From Dichetophora obliterata (taxonomy: Eukaryota; Arthropoda; Insecta; Diptera; Sciomyzidae), in NCBI GenBank assembly GCA_963920525.1, contig OY986436.1, forward strand, positions 82,358,943 through 82,422,942: a DNA stretch of 64,000 nt. Direction: 5' to 3'. The notes beneath the pieces were generated by a model. That model was given only the letters and a program-made list of their open reading frames with translations. It ran no database searches and was not told where the DNA came from. Of this stretch, positions 10,950 to 20,215 are shown one piece after another. Position 1 is the stretch's first letter. Every line of letters starts with the position of its first letter. The position numbers and the translations under genes are program-made.

Positions 10950-11545
10950 AATATTGGCAATCATAAGCCTCTGAAAGGTATTTATTTAGGTAGTGAAATA
11001 TCTATAGCATTGATGTCAACTCATAAATTACTACAATTGGAGGAAATCGATTACAGAGAACATTGCGTAAAATTTTAGCTTGAGCTATGTAATAAACTGC
11101 TAATGAAATTTGAATTTGAAAATGTGGAGCTTCTGTCTCCAAGTAAAGTTTTAAATACTTATCAACCATCAATATCGAAATTGAGTCGACATTTGACAAA
11201 TGTTAAGCATTGACGAATTTCAAGAAGTTGATAATGAATGGAGCGATTTACATCAAAGTGATTTAAGCGATTTAAATTTAAATGCTGACAGTAATATTAA
11301 AGTTTTTTGAGAATCTACTTTAAAAAAAAAATAAAAAAGCGATGGTAGTGAAGCATTTCTTCTTCTGGGAAAAATGGTTTATGTTGTTTTATGCATTCCA
11401 ATAGACACTGCAAATGCTGAAAGAACATTTTCAGTAATTAATATTAGTAGAACAAAACTTAGAAATAGGTTACGGACTCGAGCACTTTGTGAAATTCTAA
11501 GAACAGGAATTCTCTTAAAAAGGAATACATCTGTATTTAGTTTGA
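10950..11545 (+). pseudogene. hAT transposase C-terminal fragment
   Basis: A degraded reading frame. Fragments read KPLKGIYLGSEISIALMS, then LSPSKVLNTYQPSISKLSRH, and after several stops a clean block at 11374-11530: VVLCIPIDTANAERTFSVIN followed by KTKLRNR-like RTKLRNRLRTRALCEIL. The last block is the hATC dimerisation domain typical of hAT transposases (Dimer_Tnp_hAT). BED finger, DDE core and both ends are missing. It abuts the right end of mariner copy 1. Confidence 0.85.
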
Positions 11546-11624
11546 TAAATCAAACCAAATGTACGAAAAAATTGACATGCCAATTTACTTTACTTTAATT
11601 TAAAAGTACAAATGCTATTAAAAG

Positions 11625-11736
11625 TTTTTTGAAGTGAAAACTTATTTAGGCGCGTTGAACGATTTTGGTAGAGGGTAAATCTTTGGTTTGCGTCATCGTA
11701 TTTTTCCGAGGAACTCTCGTCATCAATACAGACAGC
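11625..11736 (+). repeat. Dispersed 112 bp repeat, copy 1
   Basis: Begins with the small dyad GAAGTGAAAACTT and continues AGGCGCGTTGAACGATTTTG. The same sequence, over 90 per cent identical by eye, is at 15334-15446, both in plus orientation. Each ends at ATCAATACAGACAGC. Element identity unknown. Confidence 0.85.
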
Positions 11737-12882
11737 AAAGATAACAAGATAGGAAACGTAGAACACATCACCTCAAAAAATGTTTGCATATATTTGTGCA
11801 TAAAAAAAATCAACAATGATCGTCACTCTTGTTCTAAATCGGCCGCAAGCTCACAAACAGCGTTGCCGTTTGGCTACATTTAAAATTAAAAGCTTCAATG
11901 CTACGATGCTTCTTAAATGGCTAAATTTTCATAGTTTCAATAGTATTTTCAATAGAAAAAAATTGTAGAAGGAACACTTTTATGTAAAAACACAGAACTA
12001 AGAATGTGTTCATGCCTTTATTGCATCATTGTCATATGCATATATCAATTGTCAGTTAACAAAAGTTTAAATTTTCCTTTCCATATGTCAAAACTATCAA
12101 TATGATTATGTGGCACGCTTGAACACTTATTAACTGATGTGAAATGGAAAAATAAATTAATTTATATACAATGTTAAATCAACAGGCTTAAATAAATTCT
12201 TTTTAATTTAAAGAGCAAATCAAATTAAGATTTGATTTCACAAGAAAATACTTGGAACTTTTAAAAATAATAACTCCAATCGAAGTTTTATCATACAATG
12301 CAAATTAAAATTTGGATCTAACTTTGCATTTTGAAGACTTATGTAATGTTGATTGTGATAATATCGTAACTCAATGGACTTTGTTAAAATTAAGTAAACA
12401 ACTTAAAATGTGATATCGATATCGATACCTTATTGGAAAAATTCTCTTTCATTAAAAATGAACAAGGCGAGCAAATGTTCCCCAATCTTGCAAGTTTCGT
12501 ATATAATTTACTATATTTGTCTCATTGTTCTGCAGTCACAGAAAGACAGTTTTTGTCCTTTCGACAGTTGGAGAAAAAACGAATATAAGAAATAAATTGA
12601 AGGAAATAAATCATGACTTGTAAGGAATTAGTTAAAAAAAATTTTATGGACGCCCAAGAAGGAATTTATGTAAAAAGAACTGAAATTTAAATTTTTGATG
12701 TAAAATATTTTTATGTTGCAGGCTGTAGTTTCACTGTCATATTATCCTAACTTCATTAGGGTATTGAAATACTCAATGAGATATAACAAAATATTTATTT
12801 AAAGAATTAATTTTTTGATAAAAACAAATTCTATTAAATAGCGGCCTTCAATAACACAGTGCGACAAAATTTACTAAAAGCA
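11737..12882. other. No gene recognised
   Basis: About 1.1 kb of AT-rich DNA with stops in all frames. A short GATATCGATATCGATAC run lies at 12412-12428. Nothing else to annotate. Confidence 0.5.
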
Positions 12883-13545
12883 TGCATTTTTCAAATGACC
12901 TAGTGTAAGTTGTAGGTCTGGTCGAGTTTAACACGAAACGGTGCATACAAATTGTCTAACATCCTCAAAATTTTGACTTACCGTCAAAAAACTGTGTTTG
13001 CACTCCTTCAAATGATATAATTTGTGGAATTTGTATAGTTTCTACGTACATTTATCAAGTAAATGTTAATTTTTTTATATATTTTCCAACTTATTCACCT
13101 TTGTCGATGTTTTTTCGACACAATTTCTTCAAAAAGCTAGCAACCGTATAAATATTAAAAATAACGTACATTTATTTTACGAGTAAATTGAGTGTTCGTT
13201 ATTCAAAATAGACCAAAAGTTGACAAAGTTATGGAACTTTATTTAAAAGCGTTTTTTTTTTTAATTTTCATTTAGCTTGTTGAATTTATTTGTTTCCAAT
13301 AAATTGTAAAGTTGAATAAATTAAAATGAAAAAGTGTATATTATTTTTACGAAACTGGTATAAAATCTTGAACCAGTTGATAACTGATTGAGTAAATTGG
13401 TAGAAAGTGCATGAATGATCGCAAAACTGGTTTTTTGACGGTAAGTCAAAATTTTCAGGGTGTTAGACAACTTTTATGCGCTGTTTTGTGTTGTACTCGA
13501 CACAAAACCAGACCTACAACCAACACTAGGTCATTTCAAAAGTGC
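12883..13545. mobile_element. 663 bp element with ~120 bp terminal inverted repeats
   Basis: Left arm 12883-13005 and right arm 13410-13545 pair over about 120 bp with scattered mismatches; shared blocks include AAATGACCTAGTGT, GTTGTAGGTCTGGT, TTGTCTAACA and TTTTGACTTACCGTCAAAAA. No coding capacity; a non-autonomous DNA transposon of unknown superfamily. The tips are not certain and no target duplication was found. Confidence 0.8.
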
Positions 13546-14600
13546 AAAATGACTGTTACATCGTGTTAAGCTAGGCTTAAAATTTTTTGGCTACATTGCA
13601 GCATGACTTGATACATTTTTTGCTACTAAGAAAATGCAGTGAGTGGCAACATTGCTCACAAAGAAATCACTTGGCAACTCCTGAAATTAATGCATATAAT
13701 CTGATTGTTAGTATATAAATACTTAAGTTTAGTTGCAATAAGATGTTTGCAACTAAAACTTATTATTAATTCGCTTTATATTGGTCTATATATGCTTTTA
13801 AAGTTTGGCAATTTCTTCAGTTGTTGTATTTGTCAACATTTTTGAAAAATTTGCTTTTACTCAAACCTCCGCTCTTCATGGTGAGATTTAAAAATGGAAC
13901 GATCTTATTCTTTTTCTACTTTTTTCTGCTGGAACTTCGTTTGCAAACAAGAAAAATAATGTATGGATTGAGTGTTTTAACATTTTAATCTTTAAGTTGT
14001 GATAGAGGAATATGTTATTTTCATTTTTTCATTGTTTTATTAATAAATTTTTTCATAAGGGTGTGTGTCAAACTTTTCAGTCGTGGTAGGATAGAAAATA
14101 TAAGGTTGAATAAAATTTGTGTGTGTTGAAATAAATTTGTCTTTTATGCTGTGTCAAATGGACGATGAAATTTTGACAATTACAAATTTTGACTTTTCAC
14201 ATTGCGGTCGTGTTTTAGCGCAAATATTTTATTTAATTTGCATTTTATTCAATTTGTGACATATTGAATTCGAGTGCTTGTACTTGCAAGTTATTTCGTA
14301 AACTTGTAATATTGTTAACTTAAAAAACTTAAAAAATAACAAAATAATAAAAAAAAATAACGACATTCGACTTGCGTCGTTTCATCACTGAGGTCGTGAA
14401 GTGCGACTAGTCAACGGGAATTGTGTTTGTGGTCCATCCGCTGATGCGACTGACACAATTAAAGTACAGTTTTCAATAGAATCAAAAGATTCGTAATTTG
14501 TGATGGCGTTATAAATCTAAGATTTGGCCAAATAATTTCCTCTTCAGTGAGGATTCTTCTTGAGCTAGGGAATCCTAGCTTTCGGAGTAACTTTAAATAA
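13546..14600. other. No gene recognised
   Basis: AT-rich; frames on both strands are short and interrupted. Nothing identifiable beyond poly-A/T runs around 14340-14365. Confidence 0.5.
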
Positions 14601-15345
14601 AAAAATAAAAAAAGAAAAATAACGAAAGTGCTTGAGTTTGTGTGTGCGTGTGAGTGGGCCAACGATCTCCCGGTGCATCAGCAAGTGCAGCAAAGTTAAA
14701 TTGGCTTTCTTTGCTGGTGAACGTCCTCCAAGTGCCACCACCAGAAGCACAAGCAAGTGCACTGCTAAATTTGTTGCTAACCAACATCTTCCAAGTGCCA
14801 CCACCAGCAGCACAAGCAAGTGGAGTGCAAAATTTGTTGCTAACCAACATCCTCCAAGTGCCGTCACCAGCAGCACAAGCAAGTTCAGCGAAAATTTCCT
14901 GATTCTTTTGCTTACCAACGTTCTCTGAGAGTCGCCACGAGCAGCACCAGCAAGTGCAGCACAGTTCAATTGACTGTCAACTCTCCAATATTTCAGAAGC
15001 ACCATTTCAGCATGTCTCAAGCGCAGAGGCAAATTTCTGCCATTATACTCCGGCGTGAATTAAATTCTTAATTTGCTTGTGCTGCTGGTGATGGCACTTG
15101 AAGGATGTTCGCTAGCAAGAAATTTGCGCTGCACTTGCTTGTGCTGCTGCTGGTGGCACTTGGAAGATGTTGGCTAGCAACAAATTTAGCACTGCACTTG
15201 CTTGTGCTTCTGTGGTGGCACTTGGAGGACGTTCACCAGCAAAGAAAGCCAATTTAACTTTGCTGCACTTGCTGATGCACCGGGAGATCGTTGGCCCACA
15301 CACACGCACACACAAACTCAAGCACTTTCGTTCTTTTTTTGAAGT
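14601..15345. mobile_element. Foldback element with ~63-70 bp tandem subrepeats
   Basis: The left arm (14621-14990) and right arm (15060-15330) are inverted copies starting at AACGAAAGTGCTTGAGTTTG. Each arm is a tandem array of a 63-70 bp unit containing AAATTTGTTGCTAACCAACA, CCAAGTGCCACCACCAG and AGCACAAGCAAGTG, with about five units on the left and three to four on the right. Because one unit length is 63 bp (21 codons), long open frames appear in several frames and both strands; I do not regard them as genes. The right side runs straight into the second copy of the 112 bp repeat. Confidence 0.85.
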
Positions 15346-15446
15346 GAAAACTTCTTTAGGCGCGTTGAACGATTTTGGTAGAGGGTAAATCTTTGGTTTG
15401 CGTCATTGTCATTTTGCGAGGAACTCTCGTCATCAATACAGACAGC
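15334..15446 (+). repeat. Dispersed 112 bp repeat, copy 2
   Basis: Second copy of the 11625-11736 repeat, starting GAAGTGAAAACTTCTTTAGG. It directly adjoins the foldback element and may be one of its termini, although no matching copy is seen at the left end. Confidence 0.85.
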
Positions 15447-15599
15447 GAGTAGGTTTTTAAATGACGGTCTTGGATCTTTACTACAAGGCGCTCAGCAAAT
15501 GTAGCAAGCAACCATCAATAAGTTCCTCAGCTGACGTATCATTTTTTCCCTCCCTTTGCTCCGCTGCGAAACATTGAATAATACTGTTTTTTTCAATGA

Positions 15600-15712
15600 A
15601 TATGTAGAGCTGCTGTAGGTTAAAATAAAATAAATTTAAAATTTTTGATATTTGGTTTTTGTTTGACTGGCCGTGAAGTCCCTTTTGATGCCACCACTCA
15701 TAGTACAACTAG
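15600..15712 (-). repeat. MITE-like fragment related to the 16571-16705 repeat
   Basis: Read on the minus strand from about 15712, GTGGTGGCATCAAAAGGGAC followed by a CAGTCAAACAAAA block matches the left half of the element at 16571 (GTGGGGGCATTAAAAGAGAT, then CAGTCAAACAAAA), about 75 per cent by eye over 85 bp. Confidence 0.6.
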
Positions 15713-16096
15713 ACAAGGTAGTGTAAGGGCTGAATGTGTTCTATTTCTTAGTGACCACAACTGTCAAACTCAGCCATTTTGGTATTTTGGCCAATTTTTA
15801 GATGAGAGTTTAAATCAATTTTTGAAATTTTGTATAAATGGCTGAAACTATTTCTTTAAACTAAATGTACTACCATATCAAAAATATATACATATAATTC
15901 ATATCATTTATTTAAATTATTTCATTATTGAATTAATTTAAAAATTTAAATCTTATTTATACCTTTTTATATAATAACACAATATACATTCACGCTGTAT
16001 ATAGATTGTGTTGTGTATTAAAATAAGAATATATAAGAAATAGATATAGCATATAAACTATATATAATTTAATACAACAAATGTACGTAGACAGTT
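15713..16096. other. No gene recognised
   Basis: AT-rich spacer, with TATATA-rich runs at 15880-16070. No coding signal. Confidence 0.5.
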
Positions 16097-16239
16097 TAAC
16101 CGCTTAGTGTAGTAAATTGAAAACGCAAACCAACGACAAGCAAGACACAAGAAGCAATAATTTTTGTATAGAAAAGGTGTTGCTTCTCGTCTCTTACGTG
16201 TCGTTTGTTTGCGTTTTCGATTTACAACATTAGGCGGTA
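16097..16239. repeat. 143 bp hairpin repeat, copy 2
   Basis: Arms of about 60 bp pair almost completely (left TAACCGCTTAGTGTAGTAAA; right complement TACCGCCTAATGTTGTAAAT). Core GACACAAGAAGCAATA is shared with the hairpin at 4114-4239. Confidence 0.85.
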
Positions 16240-16570
16240 AAAATAGAACGCTTGTGATAAGCAGACTGTAGTTATTCAATTACAACTTTAAATATAAATT
16301 TATTTTGTAGGTTTTTTGTGTGATTTTATGTACATATATATAAAGTGTTATAAAAATACTTCGATTTTCATATGCCGACTGTAGCTACAAAAAAACATCT
16401 ACAAAAAATTCAAGGTAACTGCACAACAACAAGTACCAAGCAAATCTACAAAAAAAAGTAGAGAGAATGAAATGATCACAGCGAATGCGCAGCATTAGAG
16501 GGGATGAACTGAATTGGCGGCGAAAAATAAATAGCACTTTGCTTGCTATTTGTTCTGTTTGCCTGCTAGC
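16240..16570. other. No gene recognised
   Basis: Spacer between the hairpin and the next MITE; no coding or structural feature. Confidence 0.5.
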
Positions 16571-16705
16571 AAGATCTAAAGTGGGGGCATTAAAAGAGAT
16601 TTAACGACAGTCAAACAAAATACAAATATGAAAAATTTAAATTTCATGTTATTTCAGTAGTTAACTCTGAAGTCTCTTTTAATGCCTCCCTCCACTTGAG
16701 ATCTT
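16571..16705. mobile_element. ~135 bp MITE-like inverted repeat
   Basis: The left end AAGATCTAAAGTGGGGGCAT and the complement of the right end AAGATCTCAAGTGGAGGGAG are inverted copies, continuing ATTAAAAGAGA on both sides. It abuts the truncated 5' side of mariner copy 3. Confidence 0.7.
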
Positions 16706-16902
16706 AGTTTGTTCACAAAAATTTAAGAGGAGGATATTGGCAACGTTTGGTTTCAACAGGACGGCGCTACGTGCCACACAGCCGAAGCTACACTCGATGT
16801 TTTGCGCCCTGTTTTTGAAGATCGCATTATCAGCCGCAGAGCTGATGTCGTTTGGCCACCTCGGAGCTGCGATTTGACACCGCTGGACTATTATTTGTGG
16901 GG

Positions 16903-17389
16903 CATGATACAAAGAGCTACAGGTAAAGTATTCCCGGCGCAACAAACAAAATTTTCTGCGCACCTCGCCATCGGTGCTCGTCAAATGTGACACTTGATGA
17001 ATACATTCAAAAGAAAATGTAGAAAAGTGACGAAAATAGCAAAATGAAAACGAACAAACAGTCAAAATTCTGTCAAGCACATCAAGCAACGTAGCCGCTT
17101 TTTGTGTAAATCGGTAAAAAAGGGAAAAAGCACCCCTACAAAATATGCAAATTTTTCTTCACAAACAGAACTAAAAATATATTTACTTTATTTTGGACAT
17201 GTGCTTTATATAACAATATTTATTTATTTAATTTCAGTAAAACAAGTTTTCATAAAAAAATGTAGGCATTTTAAAATCTTTATACCCTATGAATAAATTA
17301 TGACTACGTTTTAACCAAGGAGCACCTTGTACGTCACAGCAAAGATGGCGGACATGCGCAATACTTTATCTGTAGTTCTTTGTATCATG
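16903..17389. mobile_element. 487 bp non-autonomous element with 30 bp TIRs and 9 bp TSD
   Basis: The ends are inverted: CATGATACAAAGAGCTACAG at the left and, from 17389 on the minus strand, CATGATACAAAGAACTACAG, with three mismatches in 30. It is flanked by TTTGTGGGG at 16894-16902 and 17390-17398, and the mariner copies without the insertion have a single TTTGTGGGG here. A 9 bp duplication fits Mutator-like elements; the CATGA tip resembles P-type elements, which duplicate 8 bp. No coding capacity. Confidence 0.9.
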
Positions 17390-17534
17390 TTTGTGGGGTG
17401 CCCTCAAAGATAAGTGTTACGCCGACAAGCCATAGACAATTGACGCTTTAAAGGACAATATTCGTGAAGCCATTTGTGAAATACAGCTGCACACAATCGA
17501 TAATGTGCTTAAAAATTGGACCGATCGTATAGGC

Positions 17535-20049
17535 CAGTGGTCGTCAACTTCATCTTGCTCGCGGCTCCCTAACACCACCCTTAAAAATGTGCGGCTCCCT
17601 AAATACATTTCTTTACATATTTTTAATGAGATCAACTATTTTTTATTTTTGAAGTCAATTCAAAGTAATTAGTAAACAATTAATTAATAAAAAACAAACT
17701 TTAAAATATATGAGAAAAAACATAACAAAAATTTTATAGAACAAAACAAAAACAGTAAATTATAGATTTTAATGTGATTTTTGAGTATGATGAGATTTGC
17801 ATAAAAAATTTATGTCTGGTTCAATACTTGAAAGCGAAAGTCTTAAATTATGCTCAAGCGATTCAGGTGCAAGTTGAGATCTTTGTTTATTTTTTATGTA
17901 AACAAGGGACGAAAATGCGGATTCACACAAATATGTGGTTGCAAAAGGAATTAAAATTTTTAAAGCCATGTGTGTTAAATTTGGATACTCCTCAAGTCGC
18001 TTCATCCAAAATTCTGAGAGATCACTTGTGATGAATTCATTTTGAATGATTGAATCAGACCTCATTTCAATTAAATTCTCCTGAATTGTTAATGGAAGGT
18101 GATCGAAGTCTAAATTCGAAGAAAATGGAATTTTTATCCAATCATGTTCTCCATCGTTATTTAGGTTTGGAAAATATTTTTGAAAAAATTTTATGCACTG
18201 CGAAAGGTGTTCTCCAATGATATTTTTCAGTTCACTTGATATCAGTATATCATTTTCCTCTGTGAAAGCTTGTAAAGATGGACAAAAATCAAAATTGTCA
18301 TTCTTCAAAACTTTGGACCACATAACTAATTTTTGTTGAAATGATTGTATTTTTGAATTAAGAGTGATGATATTTGTGGATCTACCTTGTAGTGAAAGAT
18401 TTAATTCGTTTACTTTTTCGAAAAAATCTGATAAGTAAGAAAGAAGGCAGAGCCATTTTTCATCACAAAAGCTATTTGCTAAGCATTCTTTTTTCTCCAG
18501 AAGAAAAATTCGAATTTCATCTTTTAATTCCAAAACCCTTTTCAGAACTTTTCCTCGAGAAAGCCATCTTACCTCAGTGTGGTACAAGAGGCATTCGTGA
18601 TCCGAACCCATTTCTTTGCATACAATAGTAAACAGTCTTGAATTACTAGCATGGCGTTTTATAAAATTAACTACACTCGTAACATCGGTCAGAACTTTAT
18701 TTAGCTGACTGGATGTGTTTCGAAATGTTAAATGCTCTCTATGAATAATGCAATGAACGTGGATTGCGTTTGGGCTCACCTTTTTTACCTCTGCTATGAA
18801 GCCTGCATTTCTTCCAGTCATAGCTGCAGCACCATCGGTACAAACACCAACGCACTTTCTCCAGTCCAGCTCGTTTTCTTCAAAAAATTCATCTACTAAT
18901 TTAAAAATGTCAAGCCCCCTTGTTGTTCCCATAAGATTTTTACAGAATAGTAAATCTTCCTTCAGTTGTAATTCATGCGGATACCTCACAAACACCATTA
19001 AGTTTGCATTATTTGTGTTATCCGTTGATTCATCAAGCTGAATAGCAAATATTTTACTCTGTTTAATACGTAATATAAGCGCTGAACTGATATTCTCAGC
19101 CATGGAACTAATTCTCCTTTTAATTGTATTGTCGGACATCGGAATCTTTTTTAGTGGTTCTGCTATATGCGAATCATGAATAACTTCGCAAATTTTTATT
19201 GCTGCTGGTAAAATCAAAGTTTTGCCAATACTATGAGCCTTTTTATTTTTCGCAATAAGCAAAGCTGTTTCAAAAGAAGCTCTTAAGCACCGTTCTTCTA
19301 ACTTTGTGTATTTAATCAAACATTTGTTTTGGGTTTTTATAATTTCAGCTTTCCTTCTAAAAAACTCAATTGGTTTTTCTTTAAACACACTGTGAACCAA
19401 ACTCAAATGGCGTTTAAGTTTTCCTGGTCTCATGCAATCATTTGATAATGTTTTTTGACAGATTACACACAAAGGATGCATTGAATTTTCCTCAGTTATA
19501 ATAAAACCAAACTGCAAATATGATTCGTCATATTTTCTTGTTTTCCCAACCAAAGAAAATTTTGGTTTCTTTGCAACGGGAACCACTTCAGAAATATTCT
19601 CCTCAGATGAAGATGAGCCTGCTGCATTTGTAAATCCTTGCGTCGAATTGTGTGTTGTTTCCTGTGTTTTTTTTATTAACCATTTATCCATTTTTTCTCC
19701 TGATTAAATTAGCTTAAAAAATGACTGCTATGTTTACCGGTCAAAGTTGCAGGTTTTTTAAATATTTTGACAATTAGTAGAAATGATTGATTTCACTTGC
19801 GCCAAGTTAACACCGTTGCAAGAGCTGTCAAAAAGTGTACAGAATACACAGGGTCGCTCAGAGGTTTCAAAAATTTACGTACAAGTAACTTTTACGCAAG
19901 ATATGTTACAATGTAAGTCTCTCGTAATTTTTTTTTTTAATTGTTTTTTCAGAGATAAGACAAAAGAGCTTTTTGGAAATATCTGCGGCTCCCCTGCAGG
20001 CGGTCTTCGGCCCCCCAGGGGGCCGCGGCCCACCACTTGGCAACCTCTG
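17535..20049 (-). mobile_element. Complete hAT element, 2515 bp, with 8 bp TSD
   Basis: Ends CAGTGGTCGTCAAC at the left and, on the minus strand from 20049, CAGAGGTTGCCAAG. An 8 bp duplication GTATAGGC flanks it (17527-17534 and 20050-20057), and the other mariner copies show the corresponding unduplicated site (GTGTAGGC). Just inside the right end is a GC-rich palindromic stretch (20008-20035, GGCCCCCCAGGGGGCC) in otherwise AT-rich DNA. It encodes one undamaged transposase. All features needed for an autonomous hAT copy are visible. Confidence 0.95.
17769..19691 (-). CDS. hAT transposase, intact, BED-finger type
   Basis: A 640-residue uninterrupted protein starting at an ATG in MDKWLIKK. 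N-terminal BED-type zinc finger with C75, C78, H95 and H100 (CVIC, then HLSLVH). The hAT RNase H-like core shows LDESTDNTNNAN (acidic residue D220), CTDGAAAMTG (D286), the C-x2-H motif of CIIHREHL near 314-317, and EVRWLSRGKVL near 373. The C-terminal hATC dimerisation region carries PFATTYLCESAFSSL. The length and motifs match the hAT branch from which vertebrate ZBED5/FAM200/SCAND3-type genes derive. Cut-and-paste DNA transposition in the nucleus is the inferred role. No intron or frameshift seen. Confidence 0.95.
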   Translation of the reverse strand: MDKWLIKKTQETTHNSTQGFTNAAGSSSSEENISEVVPVAKKPKFSLVGKTRKYDESYLQFGFIITEENSMHPLCVICQKTLSNDCMRPGKLKRHLSLVHSVFKEKPIEFFRRKAEIIKTQNKCLIKYTKLEERCLRASFETALLIAKNKKAHSIGKTLILPAAIKICEVIHDSHIAEPLKKIPMSDNTIKRRISSMAENISSALILRIKQSKIFAIQLDESTDNTNNANLMVFVRYPHELQLKEDLLFCKNLMGTTRGLDIFKLVDEFFEENELDWRKCVGVCTDGAAAMTGRNAGFIAEVKKVSPNAIHVHCIIHREHLTFRNTSSQLNKVLTDVTSVVNFIKRHASNSRLFTIVCKEMGSDHECLLYHTEVRWLSRGKVLKRVLELKDEIRIFLLEKKECLANSFCDEKWLCLLSYLSDFFEKVNELNLSLQGRSTNIITLNSKIQSFQQKLVMWSKVLKNDNFDFCPSLQAFTEENDILISSELKNIIGEHLSQCIKFFQKYFPNLNNDGEHDWIKIPFSSNLDFDHLPLTIQENLIEMRSDSIIQNEFITSDLSEFWMKRLEEYPNLTHMALKILIPFATTYLCESAFSSLVYIKNKQRSQLAPESLEHNLRLSLSSIEPDINFLCKSHHTQKSH

Positions 20050-20215
20050 GTATAGGCTACTGCATGGCCAGCTGAGGCAGTCATTTGAATAAAATTCTTC
20101 TTCGTTATTAACCGGAAGGATTTTACTTTCAAATAAAAAATGAAATTTGAGAAAATATTTAGTAGTTTTTTTTTTAGATAATTTTAAAAAAAAACGTTAT
20201 TTGGCGGTCCCTGTA

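Larger units (their letters stand above)
16708..20213 (+). mobile_element. mariner-like element, copy 3, split by two insertions
   Basis: Homology to copies 1 and 2 starts at TTTGTTCACAAAAATT (16708), so the left terminal repeat and N-terminal half are missing. The catalytic-domain sequence (QQDGATCH at about 16758; RSCDLTPLDYYLWG ending 16902) continues at 17399-17534 and again at 20058, ending with the terminal repeat TTTGGCGGTCCCTG at 20213 followed by TA. Two insertions, each with its own target duplication, interrupt it. Confidence 0.9.

Noticed and set aside
12412..12428. GATATCGATATCGATAC palindromic run
   Set aside because: Too short and isolated to interpret.
12861..12880. CACAGTG next to an inverted-repeat element, resembling a RAG/Transib heptamer
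   Set aside because: No matching inverse heptamer at the other end and no nonamer-like spacing.
14565..15388. Long overlapping open frames on both strands
   Set aside because: They arise from 63-70 bp tandem subrepeats in an inverted arrangement; several frames are open at once, and no family motif is seen.
16679..17089. 136-codon minus-strand frame
   Set aside because: It is the reverse shadow of mariner copy 3 running into the 487 bp insertion.
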